The notes below the pieces were generated by a model. That model had not been told where the DNA came from. It saw only the letters and a list, made by a program, of their open reading frames with translations, and did no database searches. Positions 33,209 through 42,614 of a stretch of DNA of 49,383 bases are shown here, in pieces. The translations under genes and the position numbers were made by a program. The DNA lies in contig CATXJC010000011.1 of NCBI GenBank assembly GCA_958369755.1, positions 1 through 49,383 of the forward strand. The letters are read 5' to 3'. Position 1 is the first letter of the stretch. Each line of letters opens with the position of its first letter. This stretch comes from an uncultured Prevotella sp. (GTDB taxonomy: Bacteria > Bacteroidota > Bacteroidia > Bacteroidales > Bacteroidaceae).

Positions 33209-36200
33209 ATGATTAAGTATTTAATTCACCGTCCGGTGGCGGTAACGATGATACTGATTGCCCTGGTGGTGATTGGCATCGTCGGCATCAAGAACATTCC
33301 CGTATCGCTGATGCCCGACATAGACATTCCGCAGATTACCGTGCAGGAGAGTATGCCAGGTTGCTCTGCGCAAGAGATGGAAAAACGTGTGATAGCTCCC
33401 CTTAGGGGGCAGCTTGCGCAAGTGTCGGGCGTGAAGAGCATCAGCTCAGACTCTCGAATGGATGTGGGAAATATCTTGTTGAAGTTTGAGCCTGGTGCCA
33501 ACATTGACATGCTTTTCATCGAGGTGAATGAGAAAATCGACATGGCGCTGGGAAATATGCCGAAGGATGTGGTTCGTCCCAAGGTCATCAAGGCGAGTGC
33601 TTCGGATATTCCTGCCTTTTTCCTCAACGTCTCTTTCCGTGGTGAACCATCGGGGCAGGAGGCTTCGACAAAGTTTGCCCAACTGAGCGACTTTGCCCGA
33701 AATGTGGTGTGCCGTCGCCTGGAGCAGTTGCCGTCCACAGCCATGGTGGATATGAGCGGACTGACTACCTCCGAGATTCAGTGTGTGCCTGATGCGGACA
33801 AACTGGCGGCTTTGGGCATCACGGTGGAGGAGTTGCAGCGAGCCTTGGCTGAGAATGACATCCGATTGTCTGCCCTTACGGTGGCTGATGGCATTTACCA
33901 GTATAATGTGCATTTCGACAGTCAGATTTTGACGGTGGATGATGTACGCAATGTTTATATCAACCATGAGGGGCGGATGCTCCAGCTCAAGGACTTGTGT
34001 AAGATAGAGGAGCATCCTGCCATACGCAGAAACATCGTCAGGCATAATGGGAAGAATTGCGTTACCTTGTGCATCATCAAGCAGAATGATGCACAGATGG
34101 ATGAGCTGAAGAGCGAGGTGGACAATGTGATTGCCGACCTGGAGAAAACTTATCCTGATTTGGAATTTGACATAACTAGAGACCAAACGGAATTGTTGTC
34201 TTATTCTATCAACAATTTGGAGTGGAACCTTTTGGCGGCAGCCTTTTTTACCTTGTTGGTCTTGTTGTTCTTTATGCGTAAGTGGCGCTTGGCTATGTTG
34301 GTGGCATTGTCCATCCCATTGTCTTTGCTCATCACGCTGTTGGCATTCAAGTTGTTGGGCATCTCCCTCAACATCATATCCTTGTCGGGATTGATTCTGG
34401 GTGTGGGTATGATTGTGGATAACTCCATCATTGTGATAGACAACATCTTGCAGAAAATGCATGGTGGCAATACCATGGCTGAGGCGATATGCCAGGGAAC
34501 CGCAGAGGTGTTTACGCCGATGTTGAGTTCTGTATTGACCACTTGCAGTGTTTTCGTGCCGTTGATTTTTATCGGTGGAATGACGGGTGCTTTGTTCTAC
34601 GACCAGAGTATGGGCATTGCCATAGCCCTTTTTGCGTCGTTGGCTGTAAGTATGATCGTGCTGCCTGTATATTTCAAGGTGCTATATCAAAAGGTGCACA
34701 AGCGCAAGCTTGAGAAGGGCGAGGCTTTGGTGGCAGATGACGAGAAAAACGTGACGAAAACAAATCGGGCGATTTTACGCTGGTATGAGAAGACGCAGAG
34801 CTGGATGTTTGCTCATTTGCGCCTCTGTCTCTTCTTGTTCTTGCTCTCTGCCCCGGGACTCGTGGTGATGTTTTTAATCTCCGAGAAAAGACAAATGCCG
34901 GAGGTGAGCTATACGGATGCCATCATGTATGTGGATTGGAATGCGGGCATCTCGGTGCAAGAGAACGATAGGAGAATCAGCCAAGTGCTGGAGCATTGCA
35001 AGAAAGGGGTGGAAGAGACAACCTCGATGGTGGGTACGCAAGACTTTTTGCTGTTCCATACCCAAGACATTACCTCTTCCGAGGCATTGGTGTATTTTAA
35101 GTGTGAGTCGGTGGATGAGTTCTTGCAAGCCAAGAAGCGATTGCAGTCGTATGTGGCTGAGGCTTATCCCGATGCGTCTGTCTCGTTCTCTCCTTCGGGC
35201 AACCTGTTCGATATGATATTCTCTTCTGGGGAACCTGAGTTGCGATTGAAGTTGCAAGACGCTGGGGGGCATCGCCCTACGGTGTCGCAGGCTATGGCTT
35301 TCACCGACAGTTTGCGCCAGCATTTCCCTGAAGTGATGATTCCACCTGTTGTGACGGAGGAGAATTTGCAGTTGGTGGCTGATGTGGAGCAGATGACCAT
35401 TTATGGCATCTCATATACCCAACTGTGTGATAGGTTGCGCCAAATATCGGGAACCAACGAGGCTTTGCGTATCAACCAAGGTGCGGGAAGCGTACCGGTG
35501 GTGATAGGTTCGTCGAAGGCGGACCGGGAGTCGATATTGGCATCTTCCATAGATACCAGGGATGGGGTGAGCATACCTTTGAGCCTGTTGCTGAAGGAGC
35601 GTATGGTGTATGACTACAAACATCTGTATGGCTCGGAGGGGGGCGAGTACCAACCTATTGACATACAAGCCTCTGGTAAGGAGGTGAGACGGATTTTGAA
35701 TTTCGTGTCGCAATACGAGGTCCAGCATGATGATGTGAGAATTGTTGCCAGTGGCGACTATTTCTCCAGTCGGCAGATGATCATGGGCTTGGTCTGGATT
35801 TTGGTCGTTGCCTTGCTGCTCTTGTATTTCATTCTGGCGGCACAGTTTGAGAGTATGATACAGCCAGCCATCATCTTGTCGGAAATCGTGCTGGATGTGT
35901 TCTGCGTGTTGCTGATATTGTGGTTGCTCGGTATGTCTATCGATATTATGTCGATGACGGGTGTCATCGTGATGGCGGGTATCGTTATCAACGACTCTAT
36001 CTTGAAAATCGACACCATCAACCATCATCGACGTGAAGGAATGCCGCTGATGGAGGCGATAGAGCGGGCGGGGCATGAACGCCTGATGCCGATCATCATG
36101 ACTTCGCTGACCACCATATTCTCTTTGTTGCCATTTATGTCGAGAGGCTCCATCGGTGCCGACATGCAATTCCCTTTGTCGCTAACCATCCTCATAGGCA

Positions 36201-36289
36201 TGGTGGTAGGCACTTTGGTGAGCATCTTCTTTGTGCCAATCCTCTATTATTCAAAATATAGAAAGAATACAGATAAAATGAAAAATTGA
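33209..36289 (+). CDS. RND efflux permease, first subunit
   Basis: Proton-driven inner-membrane pump of 1026 residues with the full two-repeat RND layout: TM1, a large porter loop (~40-330), TM2-6, a linker, TM7, a second loop and TM8-12. TM4 carries LGVGMIVDNSIIVIDNI with Asp404-Asn405 in place of the Asp-Asp of AcrB, and TM10 carries GIVINDSILKIDTIN, both common in Bacteroidetes HAE-type pumps. It is followed by a second, different permease 6 bases later, so the pump may be heteromeric as in MdtBC. The substrate is not shown; peptide or lipid export is possible from context. Confidence 0.92.
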   Translation: MIKYLIHRPVAVTMILIALVVIGIVGIKNIPVSLMPDIDIPQITVQESMPGCSAQEMEKRVIAPLRGQLAQVSGVKSISSDSRMDVGNILLKFEPGANIDMLFIEVNEKIDMALGNMPKDVVRPKVIKASASDIPAFFLNVSFRGEPSGQEASTKFAQLSDFARNVVCRRLEQLPSTAMVDMSGLTTSEIQCVPDADKLAALGITVEELQRALAENDIRLSALTVADGIYQYNVHFDSQILTVDDVRNVYINHEGRMLQLKDLCKIEEHPAIRRNIVRHNGKNCVTLCIIKQNDAQMDELKSEVDNVIADLEKTYPDLEFDITRDQTELLSYSINNLEWNLLAAAFFTLLVLLFFMRKWRLAMLVALSIPLSLLITLLAFKLLGISLNIISLSGLILGVGMIVDNSIIVIDNILQKMHGGNTMAEAICQGTAEVFTPMLSSVLTTCSVFVPLIFIGGMTGALFYDQSMGIAIALFASLAVSMIVLPVYFKVLYQKVHKRKLEKGEALVADDEKNVTKTNRAILRWYEKTQSWMFAHLRLCLFLFLLSAPGLVVMFLISEKRQMPEVSYTDAIMYVDWNAGISVQENDRRISQVLEHCKKGVEETTSMVGTQDFLLFHTQDITSSEALVYFKCESVDEFLQAKKRLQSYVAEAYPDASVSFSPSGNLFDMIFSSGEPELRLKLQDAGGHRPTVSQAMAFTDSLRQHFPEVMIPPVVTEENLQLVADVEQMTIYGISYTQLCDRLRQISGTNEALRINQGAGSVPVVIGSSKADRESILASSIDTRDGVSIPLSLLLKERMVYDYKHLYGSEGGEYQPIDIQASGKEVRRILNFVSQYEVQHDDVRIVASGDYFSSRQMIMGLVWILVVALLLLYFILAAQFESMIQPAIILSEIVLDVFCVLLILWLLGMSIDIMSMTGVIVMAGIVINDSILKIDTINHHRREGMPLMEAIERAGHERLMPIIMTSLTTIFSLLPFMSRGSIGADMQFPLSLTILIGMVVGTLVSIFFVPILYYSKYRKNTDKMKN

Positions 36290-36295
36290 TATACG

Positions 36296-39200
36296 ATGAA
36301 ACTATCCTCTTTTAGTGTGATATTGACTTTCGTCATCTTGATGATTATTGGCGTGGCGTTGGCTCCTCTTATTGATGTGGGAACGGAACCGACACCACGA
36401 CAGGGCAAACGTATGACCATCAAGTACGAGTGGCCTCATGTGTCGGCAAAGGTGGTGGAGCAGAACCTCACCTCGCCGATAGAGGGAATGGTGTCTGCGC
36501 TGAAAGGGGTGGAGAGTGTTTCTTCCAAGTCTTATTTTGGCAAAAGTGAAATCGTGGTCAATCTGAAGGAGAATGTGGATGTGTCCTCCGTCAGGTTCGA
36601 AATTTCTTCCTTGCTTCGACAGTCGCACGAACGATTGCCGAAGGGTGTTTCTTATCCTACGCTGATGGGAGGCGAGGTGGTCAGTGGCATGGCTTCGCAC
36701 AATGCCCAGAAGCTATTGCTGACTTATCTGGTGAATGCCGACATACAGCCTGAGTTGATTAAGAATTTTGTGAAGGAGAATGTGGTCAGGCAATTGGAAG
36801 CTGTGGATGGCGTTAACAAGGTGGAAGTGACAGGCACGACAGATACATACGTGGAAATCAGTTATGACCCTATGGCACTTTCTGCCTACGGCATCACGTC
36901 GAATGACATTGCGGATGGCATACGCAACTATATGGGGCAGGATGAAATCATCGGTACGGTGATGAACACGACGGCTCAGGGAAACCGAGAGAAGATAGCC
37001 TTGCATCTCACCACCGAGTTGTTTGGAAAACCTTTGGGGGAGATGCCTTTGAAAAATATAGATGGAAAGGTGGTTTATCTCAACGATTTGGCTGCCGTGC
37101 AAGTGAAGAATCAGGACCCCGACAGCTATTATCGGGTGAATGGATTGAACACGGTATATATCAATGTTTATATTCCTTCGGATGGTAAGACCGTGAGAAT
37201 GTCGGATGTCGTTCAGGAGAAGATGGAACAATTGAAGGCTGGCATTCATCAGAAGGTGTATTTCCAGTTGTCGTATGATAGTGCCAAGCAACAGCGTGAG
37301 GAGATGTCGAAGTTGCTGAGAAGAACATTGATGTCGCTTGCCATCCTGCTGGTGTTTGTTTGGCTTACCAACCGCGACTGGAAGTATTTGGTTGTCATTG
37401 CTTCCACTTTGGCAGCCAATCTGTTGATAGCTATTATAGTCTTTTGGTTGTTCGATATCCAATTACATATTTATTCTTTGGCGGGAATCACAGTTTCTTT
37501 AGGTCTTATCATAGATTCTACGATTGTGATGGTCGATCATTATGGATATTATCACAACCGAAAGGCTTTCTTGTCTCTGTTGGCGGCTATGCTCACTACG
37601 ATAGGGTCTATGGTGGTCATTTTTTTCCTTCCAAAGGAATTGCAGCAAGACTTGTATGATTTCGCTTGGATAGTCATCATCAATCTGGTGGTGTCTTTGG
37701 TCGTGGCGTTGTTTTTTGTGCCAGCCATCATTGACCGTTGGCAATATAGCAGCCAAAGGCAACATCTCAGGTTGGGTAGGGTGGTCGTTAGATGCAATCG
37801 CTTCTACTGCCGTTATATCGCATTCACCTCCCATCGTAAATGGGTGTATTATGTCTTGTTGGTGTTGGCATTCGGCATTCCATTCCAATTCTTGCCGGAT
37901 CGCTTGGGGACGGATAGCGAAGCTGACGGAACGGAACAGGCGGATGATGAACATTTGCCTTGGTATGACGTGCTTTATAACCAGACATTTGGCAACCAAA
38001 AGTTTGTGGATACATACAAGCCGTTGTTGTCGGAATGGTTGGGAGGCACCGTGCAGATGTTTGCCGATTATTTGGATGAGGATAGCCATCGGAGTGATGA
38101 GAATGCGGAAAAGGTATTGCACATTCGAGCACAGATGCCTGTGGGCGGCACAGCAGTGCAGCTTAACCCCAAGATGATGATTGTGGAGGAAACGCTGAAG
38201 AAATATAAGGAAATCAAAGAGTTCGTCACTCGTATTGATAGGAGAAATGGCGAAATCGTTGTTCACTTCAAGCAGGGCGTTGACAAGACCTCTTTCCCAT
38301 ATCGCCTGGAAAATGAGGTGATAGGCAAGGTGATAACGATTGGCGGTGCTGACTGGAGCACTTATGGCGTGAGCGAGCGAGGGTTTAGCAATGCCCTGAA
38401 CTTGCTCTATCGCAGCAATCGCCTGACGCTTTCTGGCTATAATTACGACCAGCTCTATCGTCTGGCTGAGGACGTGTGCCGTTATATGAAGAAAAATCCA
38501 CGTGTGCAGGACTTGACCATTGAGACCCCGGGCTTTGAAAATCAAGAGCCTGAATTCTTCATGGACTACAAAAAGGGGCAAATGGCTCTTTATCAGATGG
38601 CTGTAGATGATGCGCATCGGTCGCTGGAAAACATCTTGATGTCTAGCTATGTAGGGTATTATAAGGATAATAACATAGAGTCTGACGTATATCTCAAGCC
38701 GTTGCCTCCAACGTCTTTTGACTTGTGGCATGTAGAAAACGAACAGGTGAAGGTGGACTCTAGCGAGCTGTTTGTGCCAGAGGCGATGAAGATGGAACGC
38801 CGTGAGGCGAAGAATGTCATCCCTAAGAAAAATCAGGAGTATATGCTGAATGTGGCTTTCAATGTGATGGGCTCTTATACCTACTCATCCGAGTATATAG
38901 ACGGAGTGCTCAAGTATTTCAATAAGACATTGCCAGTGGGGTATCGTTGCGAGAACGCTTCTTACCACAGGTCTATCAATGAAAAATCAAATTATTGGTT
39001 GCTTTTCTTGATAGTGGTGATCGTTTTCTTTATTTGTGCCATTCAGTTTGAGTCTGTTCGCCAGTCGCTGGTGATAGTTTCCGTCATTCCAGTGGCGTTG
39101 ATAGGCAGCTTCCTTACTTTCTGTTTTACGGAAATTCCTTTTGGCAGCGGAGGCTTCGCCTCCTTGGTGTTGCTGATTGGTATAGTCGTGAACTCGGGCA

Positions 39201-39475
39201 TTTACATTTTGAGTCAATATAACAATATGCATCGCTTGTCGCACCGTGGCAAGATAAGGGATTATGTCAGAGCCTTCAATCATAAGATTATTCCTATTTT
39301 CTTGACGGTGTCTTCTACGATTGTGGGGCTGATTCCGTTTTTCCTTGATGGCAAGGACGAGCCATTCTGGTTCTCGTTTGCCACGGGAGTGACGGGAGGA
39401 CTGCTTTTCTCCCTTCCTGCGCTGATATTCATCATGCCTATCTTTTGCAAGTTTGGGGCGAAGGGGAAGCGGTAA
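36296..39475 (+). CDS. RND efflux permease, second divergent subunit
   Basis: A second RND permease of 1059 residues, clearly not a recent copy of the first. It has the same two-repeat layout. The TM4 motif reads VSLGLIIDSTIVMVDHYGY, with Asp407 followed by Ser408, and TM10 reads IGIVVNSGIYILSQYN, without charged residues at the positions used in AcrB (Lys940) or in the first subunit (Asn-Asp). The proton relay may therefore be incomplete here, as expected for a partner in a heterotrimer. It ends 30 bases before the second TPR regulator gene, with no promoter between. Confidence 0.9.
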   Translation: MKLSSFSVILTFVILMIIGVALAPLIDVGTEPTPRQGKRMTIKYEWPHVSAKVVEQNLTSPIEGMVSALKGVESVSSKSYFGKSEIVVNLKENVDVSSVRFEISSLLRQSHERLPKGVSYPTLMGGEVVSGMASHNAQKLLLTYLVNADIQPELIKNFVKENVVRQLEAVDGVNKVEVTGTTDTYVEISYDPMALSAYGITSNDIADGIRNYMGQDEIIGTVMNTTAQGNREKIALHLTTELFGKPLGEMPLKNIDGKVVYLNDLAAVQVKNQDPDSYYRVNGLNTVYINVYIPSDGKTVRMSDVVQEKMEQLKAGIHQKVYFQLSYDSAKQQREEMSKLLRRTLMSLAILLVFVWLTNRDWKYLVVIASTLAANLLIAIIVFWLFDIQLHIYSLAGITVSLGLIIDSTIVMVDHYGYYHNRKAFLSLLAAMLTTIGSMVVIFFLPKELQQDLYDFAWIVIINLVVSLVVALFFVPAIIDRWQYSSQRQHLRLGRVVVRCNRFYCRYIAFTSHRKWVYYVLLVLAFGIPFQFLPDRLGTDSEADGTEQADDEHLPWYDVLYNQTFGNQKFVDTYKPLLSEWLGGTVQMFADYLDEDSHRSDENAEKVLHIRAQMPVGGTAVQLNPKMMIVEETLKKYKEIKEFVTRIDRRNGEIVVHFKQGVDKTSFPYRLENEVIGKVITIGGADWSTYGVSERGFSNALNLLYRSNRLTLSGYNYDQLYRLAEDVCRYMKKNPRVQDLTIETPGFENQEPEFFMDYKKGQMALYQMAVDDAHRSLENILMSSYVGYYKDNNIESDVYLKPLPPTSFDLWHVENEQVKVDSSELFVPEAMKMERREAKNVIPKKNQEYMLNVAFNVMGSYTYSSEYIDGVLKYFNKTLPVGYRCENASYHRSINEKSNYWLLFLIVVIVFFICAIQFESVRQSLVIVSVIPVALIGSFLTFCFTEIPFGSGGFASLVLLIGIVVNSGIYILSQYNNMHRLSHRGKIRDYVRAFNHKIIPIFLTVSSTIVGLIPFFLDGKDEPFWFSFATGVTGGLLFSLPALIFIMPIFCKFGAKGKR

Positions 39476-39505
39476 CTAGTAAATTTATAGATAAAGAAAT
39501 TGATT

Positions 39506-41200
39506 ATGATGTTATATTTTAATAAAAGCTATATTAAGTTACTTTTGATGTTGCTGTTGCCATTTCTGATGGCCTGTACATCAAATGAGAAGCAACGGTT
39601 ACTTCAAATAGAGAGTGTGTTGGAGAAACACCCCGACACAGCTTGGACTATGTTGTGCCAGGAAAATAAGCATCTTGCTGAATACTCTAAGTCTGACAGA
39701 ATGAAATTTTTGTTGCTTCGCACAGAAGCAATGAATAAGCTCTTTTATGCGATGGATACCATCAATTATATGGATGAGGTCTTGGACTATTATTCTTTTT
39801 GGGGCAAGGATGGAGAAAAGGCACTAGCTAACTATATGATGGGTTGTGTATATCGTGACAGAGGAAATAGCCCTATGGCTCTACAATATTATAATGAGGC
39901 AGTCGTAAAAAATGATACAACAAAACGAGACTGTAATTTCGCTCTGTTGTCTAAAATTTATGGACAAATGGCGGATGTTTATAGATTGCAGCGTTATCCA
40001 CAAATGGAATTGAAGATACTTGATAAGAAGGCACAAGTAGCTTTGAAGATGAACGATACATTGGGATATGCTCGAGTACAGGAACGTAGGGGTAGTGTTT
40101 ACTATCAGCTAGGCTATATGGATTCGGTTTTTCATATTGCCTCTCAGGCTTATCGATATTACAAAAATATGGGTGAGTATGATTATGCCGCAGCAGCTTT
40201 AGCTCCATTGCAAGAATTCTATTTAAGACAAAAAGACTATGTGAGAGCTAAGCTAGCACTAGATGAATATCGTGCAAAGTCCAAATTATTGGATGAAAAA
40301 GGAAATCCTATATATCCGGGAACAGAGTATTTTTATCATTATCTTGGCTGGTATTATAAAGGGGTTGGGCAGTTGGATTCAGCTTTGTATTGCTATCGTA
40401 GATTGTTGGCTTATCCTTCTGATATAGAAGATTTGGAGGCAGGATATAAGGGCTTGATGTCTATATATGCGCTACAAGGTGTGACGGATTCTGTCGTGAA
40501 ATATGCACATTTGTATACTGATGCAAACGATACTGCCAATTTTCGAAATTCAGCAAAAGAGGTAGGCAAGGTACAAGCTTTGTTCGATTATTCAGAAAGT
40601 CAGAAAGTTGCAGTGCGAAAAGCTGAAGAAGCAAAAAATGTTTGGAAACTCCTATTTGCGGCTCTCTTGATGATTGTTGTGTTGCTCATTGTTGTAAAGA
40701 AATTGCGGACAAAGAATCAAAAAATGCAAACTCAATATGATACAACTAAGAAAGAATTGGCTTCAACCCAAAAAGAAATACAACTTCAAAAACAAAAAAT
40801 GGCAAATCTGAATGGTGTGTTGTGTGTTTATAAAACGAATGAGAATGAAGAAAAATGGAAAAAGGAGAATGCATTTATGGAATCCAAGATAGTTCAGTTA
40901 TTTCAGGCATACGCAGATGCTGGTAAGCAACCAACTGTTTGTGAATGGAAAGACTTACAGAATTTAGTTGAAACAAATCTGCCTGCATTTTGGAAAAAAA
41001 TGTCTTTGTTTGAGAATTTGTTGGATGAAGAGTTGAAGCTTTGCTTGCTGACGAGACTTTCTTTCAGTCCCTCTCAGATAGCTAATCTTTTGGGTGTATC
41101 AAAGCAGAGCATTACTAACAAGCGTAAAAAGCTAGTTGTGATGTTGTTTAAAACTGACAATATAAAGAGGTTTGATGCTTTAATAAAAAGAATAGAATGA
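39506..41200 (+). CDS. Membrane-spanning TPR regulator with C-terminal HTH (cassette B)
   Basis: Paralogue of the cassette A regulator with the same layout: lipobox-like LMACTSNEKQRLLQIE at the N terminus, periplasmic TPR helices, one transmembrane helix (LLFAALLMIVVLLIVV), a coiled coil, and the HTH PSQIANLLGVSKQSITNKRKKL. The HTH recognition helix is identical to that of copy A, which fits the shared operator. The frame opens six bases earlier with TTG, but ATG at 39506 is the better start. Only 30 bases separate it from the RND permease gene, so it is probably transcribed with the pump. Its stop lies 5 bases before operator copy B1. Confidence 0.86.
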   Translation: MMLYFNKSYIKLLLMLLLPFLMACTSNEKQRLLQIESVLEKHPDTAWTMLCQENKHLAEYSKSDRMKFLLLRTEAMNKLFYAMDTINYMDEVLDYYSFWGKDGEKALANYMMGCVYRDRGNSPMALQYYNEAVVKNDTTKRDCNFALLSKIYGQMADVYRLQRYPQMELKILDKKAQVALKMNDTLGYARVQERRGSVYYQLGYMDSVFHIASQAYRYYKNMGEYDYAAAALAPLQEFYLRQKDYVRAKLALDEYRAKSKLLDEKGNPIYPGTEYFYHYLGWYYKGVGQLDSALYCYRRLLAYPSDIEDLEAGYKGLMSIYALQGVTDSVVKYAHLYTDANDTANFRNSAKEVGKVQALFDYSESQKVAVRKAEEAKNVWKLLFAALLMIVVLLIVVKKLRTKNQKMQTQYDTTKKELASTQKEIQLQKQKMANLNGVLCVYKTNENEEKWKKENAFMESKIVQLFQAYADAGKQPTVCEWKDLQNLVETNLPAFWKKMSLFENLLDEELKLCLLTRLSFSPSQIANLLGVSKQSITNKRKKLVVMLFKTDNIKRFDALIKRIE

Positions 41201-41204
41201 AGAA

Positions 41205-41219
41205 TGTACTAAATGTACT
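41205..41219. promoter_or_regulatory. Operator copy B1
   Basis: TGTACTAAATGTACT, identical to operator A2, placed 5 bases after the stop of the second regulator gene exactly as A1 is after the first. Confidence 0.75.
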
Positions 41220-41284
41220 TTTTTAGTTAAGGTGCTGTTTTTTTGTTTGTTATAATATGGAAAATTCGGCTATGTGAAAAGTTG

Positions 41285-41299
41285 TGTACTAAATGTAGT
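41285..41299. promoter_or_regulatory. Operator copy B2
   Basis: TGTACTAAATGTAGT, one base different from B1 and 80 bp after it. It starts 22 bp before the -33 TTTG, the same distance as in cassette A. Confidence 0.72.
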
Positions 41300-41306
41300 G
41301 CTTTTA

Positions 41307-41338
41307 TTTGGAAAATAAGCATTTTTTCTCTAATTTTG
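41307..41338 (+). promoter_or_regulatory. Promoter of the cassette B peptide operon
   Basis: TTTG (41307-41310), 20-base spacer, TAATTTTG (41331-41338). It excludes the upstream start of the long open frame that crosses it, because that start would precede the transcript. Confidence 0.85.
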
Positions 41339-41368
41339 CAAGCAAAAATAATAAAAACTAACAATAAT

Positions 41369-41728
41369 ATGAATAGATTGTTACTAATAATCTTTACGTG
41401 CCTATTTCTAGATGGAAATGTATGGGCAGGAATAAAAGTTAGAGTGGAAATGCAACCAAACTCTTATGAAAACCCGACCAAACATGGTCGTCCATGGGAG
41501 CGAGAGCTGACTTGGACACCACAAGTGTTTTTGGAGGATAAAGAATTGTCCTTTGAGTTAAGCAACTCACCCACTATAATATATGTATATAGAGGTGATA
41601 GGATGGTCTATAGTCAGATGGCTTCGGAGGGTAGTGCCAATGTTGTTTTCCCTGATGGTTTGAAAGGCGAGTTTACTTTGTATATGTTTTATGGCGATAC
41701 AGAGTTTTGCGGAGTTATCAATCTATAA
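41369..41728 (+). CDS. Small secreted DUF3244-type protein (cassette B)
   Basis: A 119-residue homologue of the cassette A protein at 24361. The signal peptide (MNRLLLIIFTCLFLDGNVWAG) is followed by RVEMQPNSYENPTK, WTPQVFLEDKELSFELS, IIYVYRGDRMVYSQ and a final LYMFYGDTEFCGVINL. Unlike copy A it has a Cys near its end. An in-frame start at 41243 is ruled out because the promoter lies downstream of it. The stop is 13 bases before the thioredoxin-like gene, the same spacing as in cassette A. Confidence 0.76.
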   Translation: MNRLLLIIFTCLFLDGNVWAGIKVRVEMQPNSYENPTKHGRPWERELTWTPQVFLEDKELSFELSNSPTIIYVYRGDRMVYSQMASEGSANVVFPDGLKGEFTLYMFYGDTEFCGVINL

Positions 41729-41741
41729 AGGACTAGTAATA

Positions 41742-42281
41742 ATGAAGAATCCTAGATTGTCAATAATTGGTATAATGATATGCTTGCTCTTTTTGGGCTG
41801 CAAGTCGGAGAAGGAACAAGTGAGAGACAAGATTGAACAAATGAAATCTCGTCCGATTGAGTTGTGCCTAGACAAGATGGAATGTCGGCGTAATCCTCTG
41901 AATAAACTGGATAAGAAGTACACGATGGTTGAATATATAGATTCTACAGAGTGTACCCCATGTGCCTTGAATAAACTTCGCATTTGGAATCCTTTGATAA
42001 TGGAGGCTAGAGCTAAGGGTGTAGATATAAACTATATTTTTATTGTGGCTCCCAAGCCATCTGAAATGGATGATATAAATTTAGAACTAGGCGTTACGGA
42101 TTTACAGAGTTCTGTCTATATTGATACTTCGTATGAGTTTAGAAAGCTGAATCCTTCTATGCCGATTGATAATAAATATCATTCATTTTTATTAGGAGAA
42201 AATAATGAAATTTTGTTTGTTGGTAGTCCCATAAAAAATGAAAAAGTGAAAAATATTTATAAAAGAATTCTTGAATTTTAA
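41742..42281 (+). CDS. Thioredoxin-fold lipoprotein with CxxC (cassette B)
   Basis: A 179-residue lipoprotein (lipobox LFLGC) homologous to the cassette A protein. It keeps VRDKIEQMKSRPIELCLDKM and the active-site stretch YIDSTECTPCALNKLRIW, so the CxxC is CTPC in place of CSPC. It also keeps ITDLQSSVY-like and FLLGENNEILFVGSPI strands. The start at 41742 begins the signal peptide. The peptide gene follows 14 bases later. A thiol-disulfide role towards secreted peptides is inferred from the fold and position. Confidence 0.76.
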   Translation: MKNPRLSIIGIMICLLFLGCKSEKEQVRDKIEQMKSRPIELCLDKMECRRNPLNKLDKKYTMVEYIDSTECTPCALNKLRIWNPLIMEARAKGVDINYIFIVAPKPSEMDDINLELGVTDLQSSVYIDTSYEFRKLNPSMPIDNKYHSFLLGENNEILFVGSPIKNEKVKNIYKRILEF

Positions 42282-42295
42282 ATTAAGTGCAGAAT

Positions 42296-42556
42296 ATGAA
42301 GAATAAATTTTTAGGAGCATTATGCCTTGCGATAGCTTGTGCTGGTGCAATGGCTTATTCTAGCCGTTATTCAGAAGACAACCCTTCAAGAGATGTTGTG
42401 TTGATGGAAAATGTTGAGGCACTTTCCCAGTCAGAATCTGGTGGAGTCTATCTTCCTTGTTATGTGAGTCTTACAAGGAAATGCAGTGTAAATGTAAGTA
42501 CTGCTAGTGGACAAGGTGTGTTGACACTTGATGACCATCAAAAAGTGCAGGCGTAA
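42296..42556 (+). CDS. NVEALA-family secreted peptide (cassette B)
   Basis: An 86-residue precursor with a signal sequence (KFLGALCLAIACAGAMA) and the motif LMENVEALSQSESGG. The segment after the motif has only two cysteines (LPCYVSLTRKC), against six in cassette A, so the mature products differ strongly while the leader is kept. A GTG three codons upstream is also in frame, but ATG at 42296 is preferred. The last ~35 bases of the gene are copied exactly at 44772-44809. Confidence 0.84.
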   Translation: MKNKFLGALCLAIACAGAMAYSSRYSEDNPSRDVVLMENVEALSQSESGGVYLPCYVSLTRKCSVNVSTASGQGVLTLDDHQKVQA

Positions 42557-42559
42557 AGT
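42522..42559 (+). repeat. 38-bp direct repeat, copy 1
   Basis: This covers the last codons and stop of the NVEALA gene (LDDHQKVQA) and is identical to 44772-44809. Recombination between the copies would delete both propeller genes. Confidence 0.95.
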
Positions 42560-42569
42560 TGTAAATAAT

Positions 42570-42601
42570 AGAGATATGGAGGAGGGATTCTTCATATCTC
42601 T
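42570..42601 (+). promoter_or_regulatory. Hairpin between peptide and first propeller (cassette B)
   Basis: AGAGATATG pairs with CATATCTCT around a ~14-base loop, just after the NVEALA gene. It corresponds in place, but not in sequence, to the hairpin at 25606-25642. Confidence 0.65.
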
Positions 42602-42614
42602 TAATTAATAAATT

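Noticed and set aside
33446..38731. Long minus-strand frames over the RND permease genes
   Set aside because: Shadows of GC-richer coding sequence; His/Gln-rich with no family pattern.
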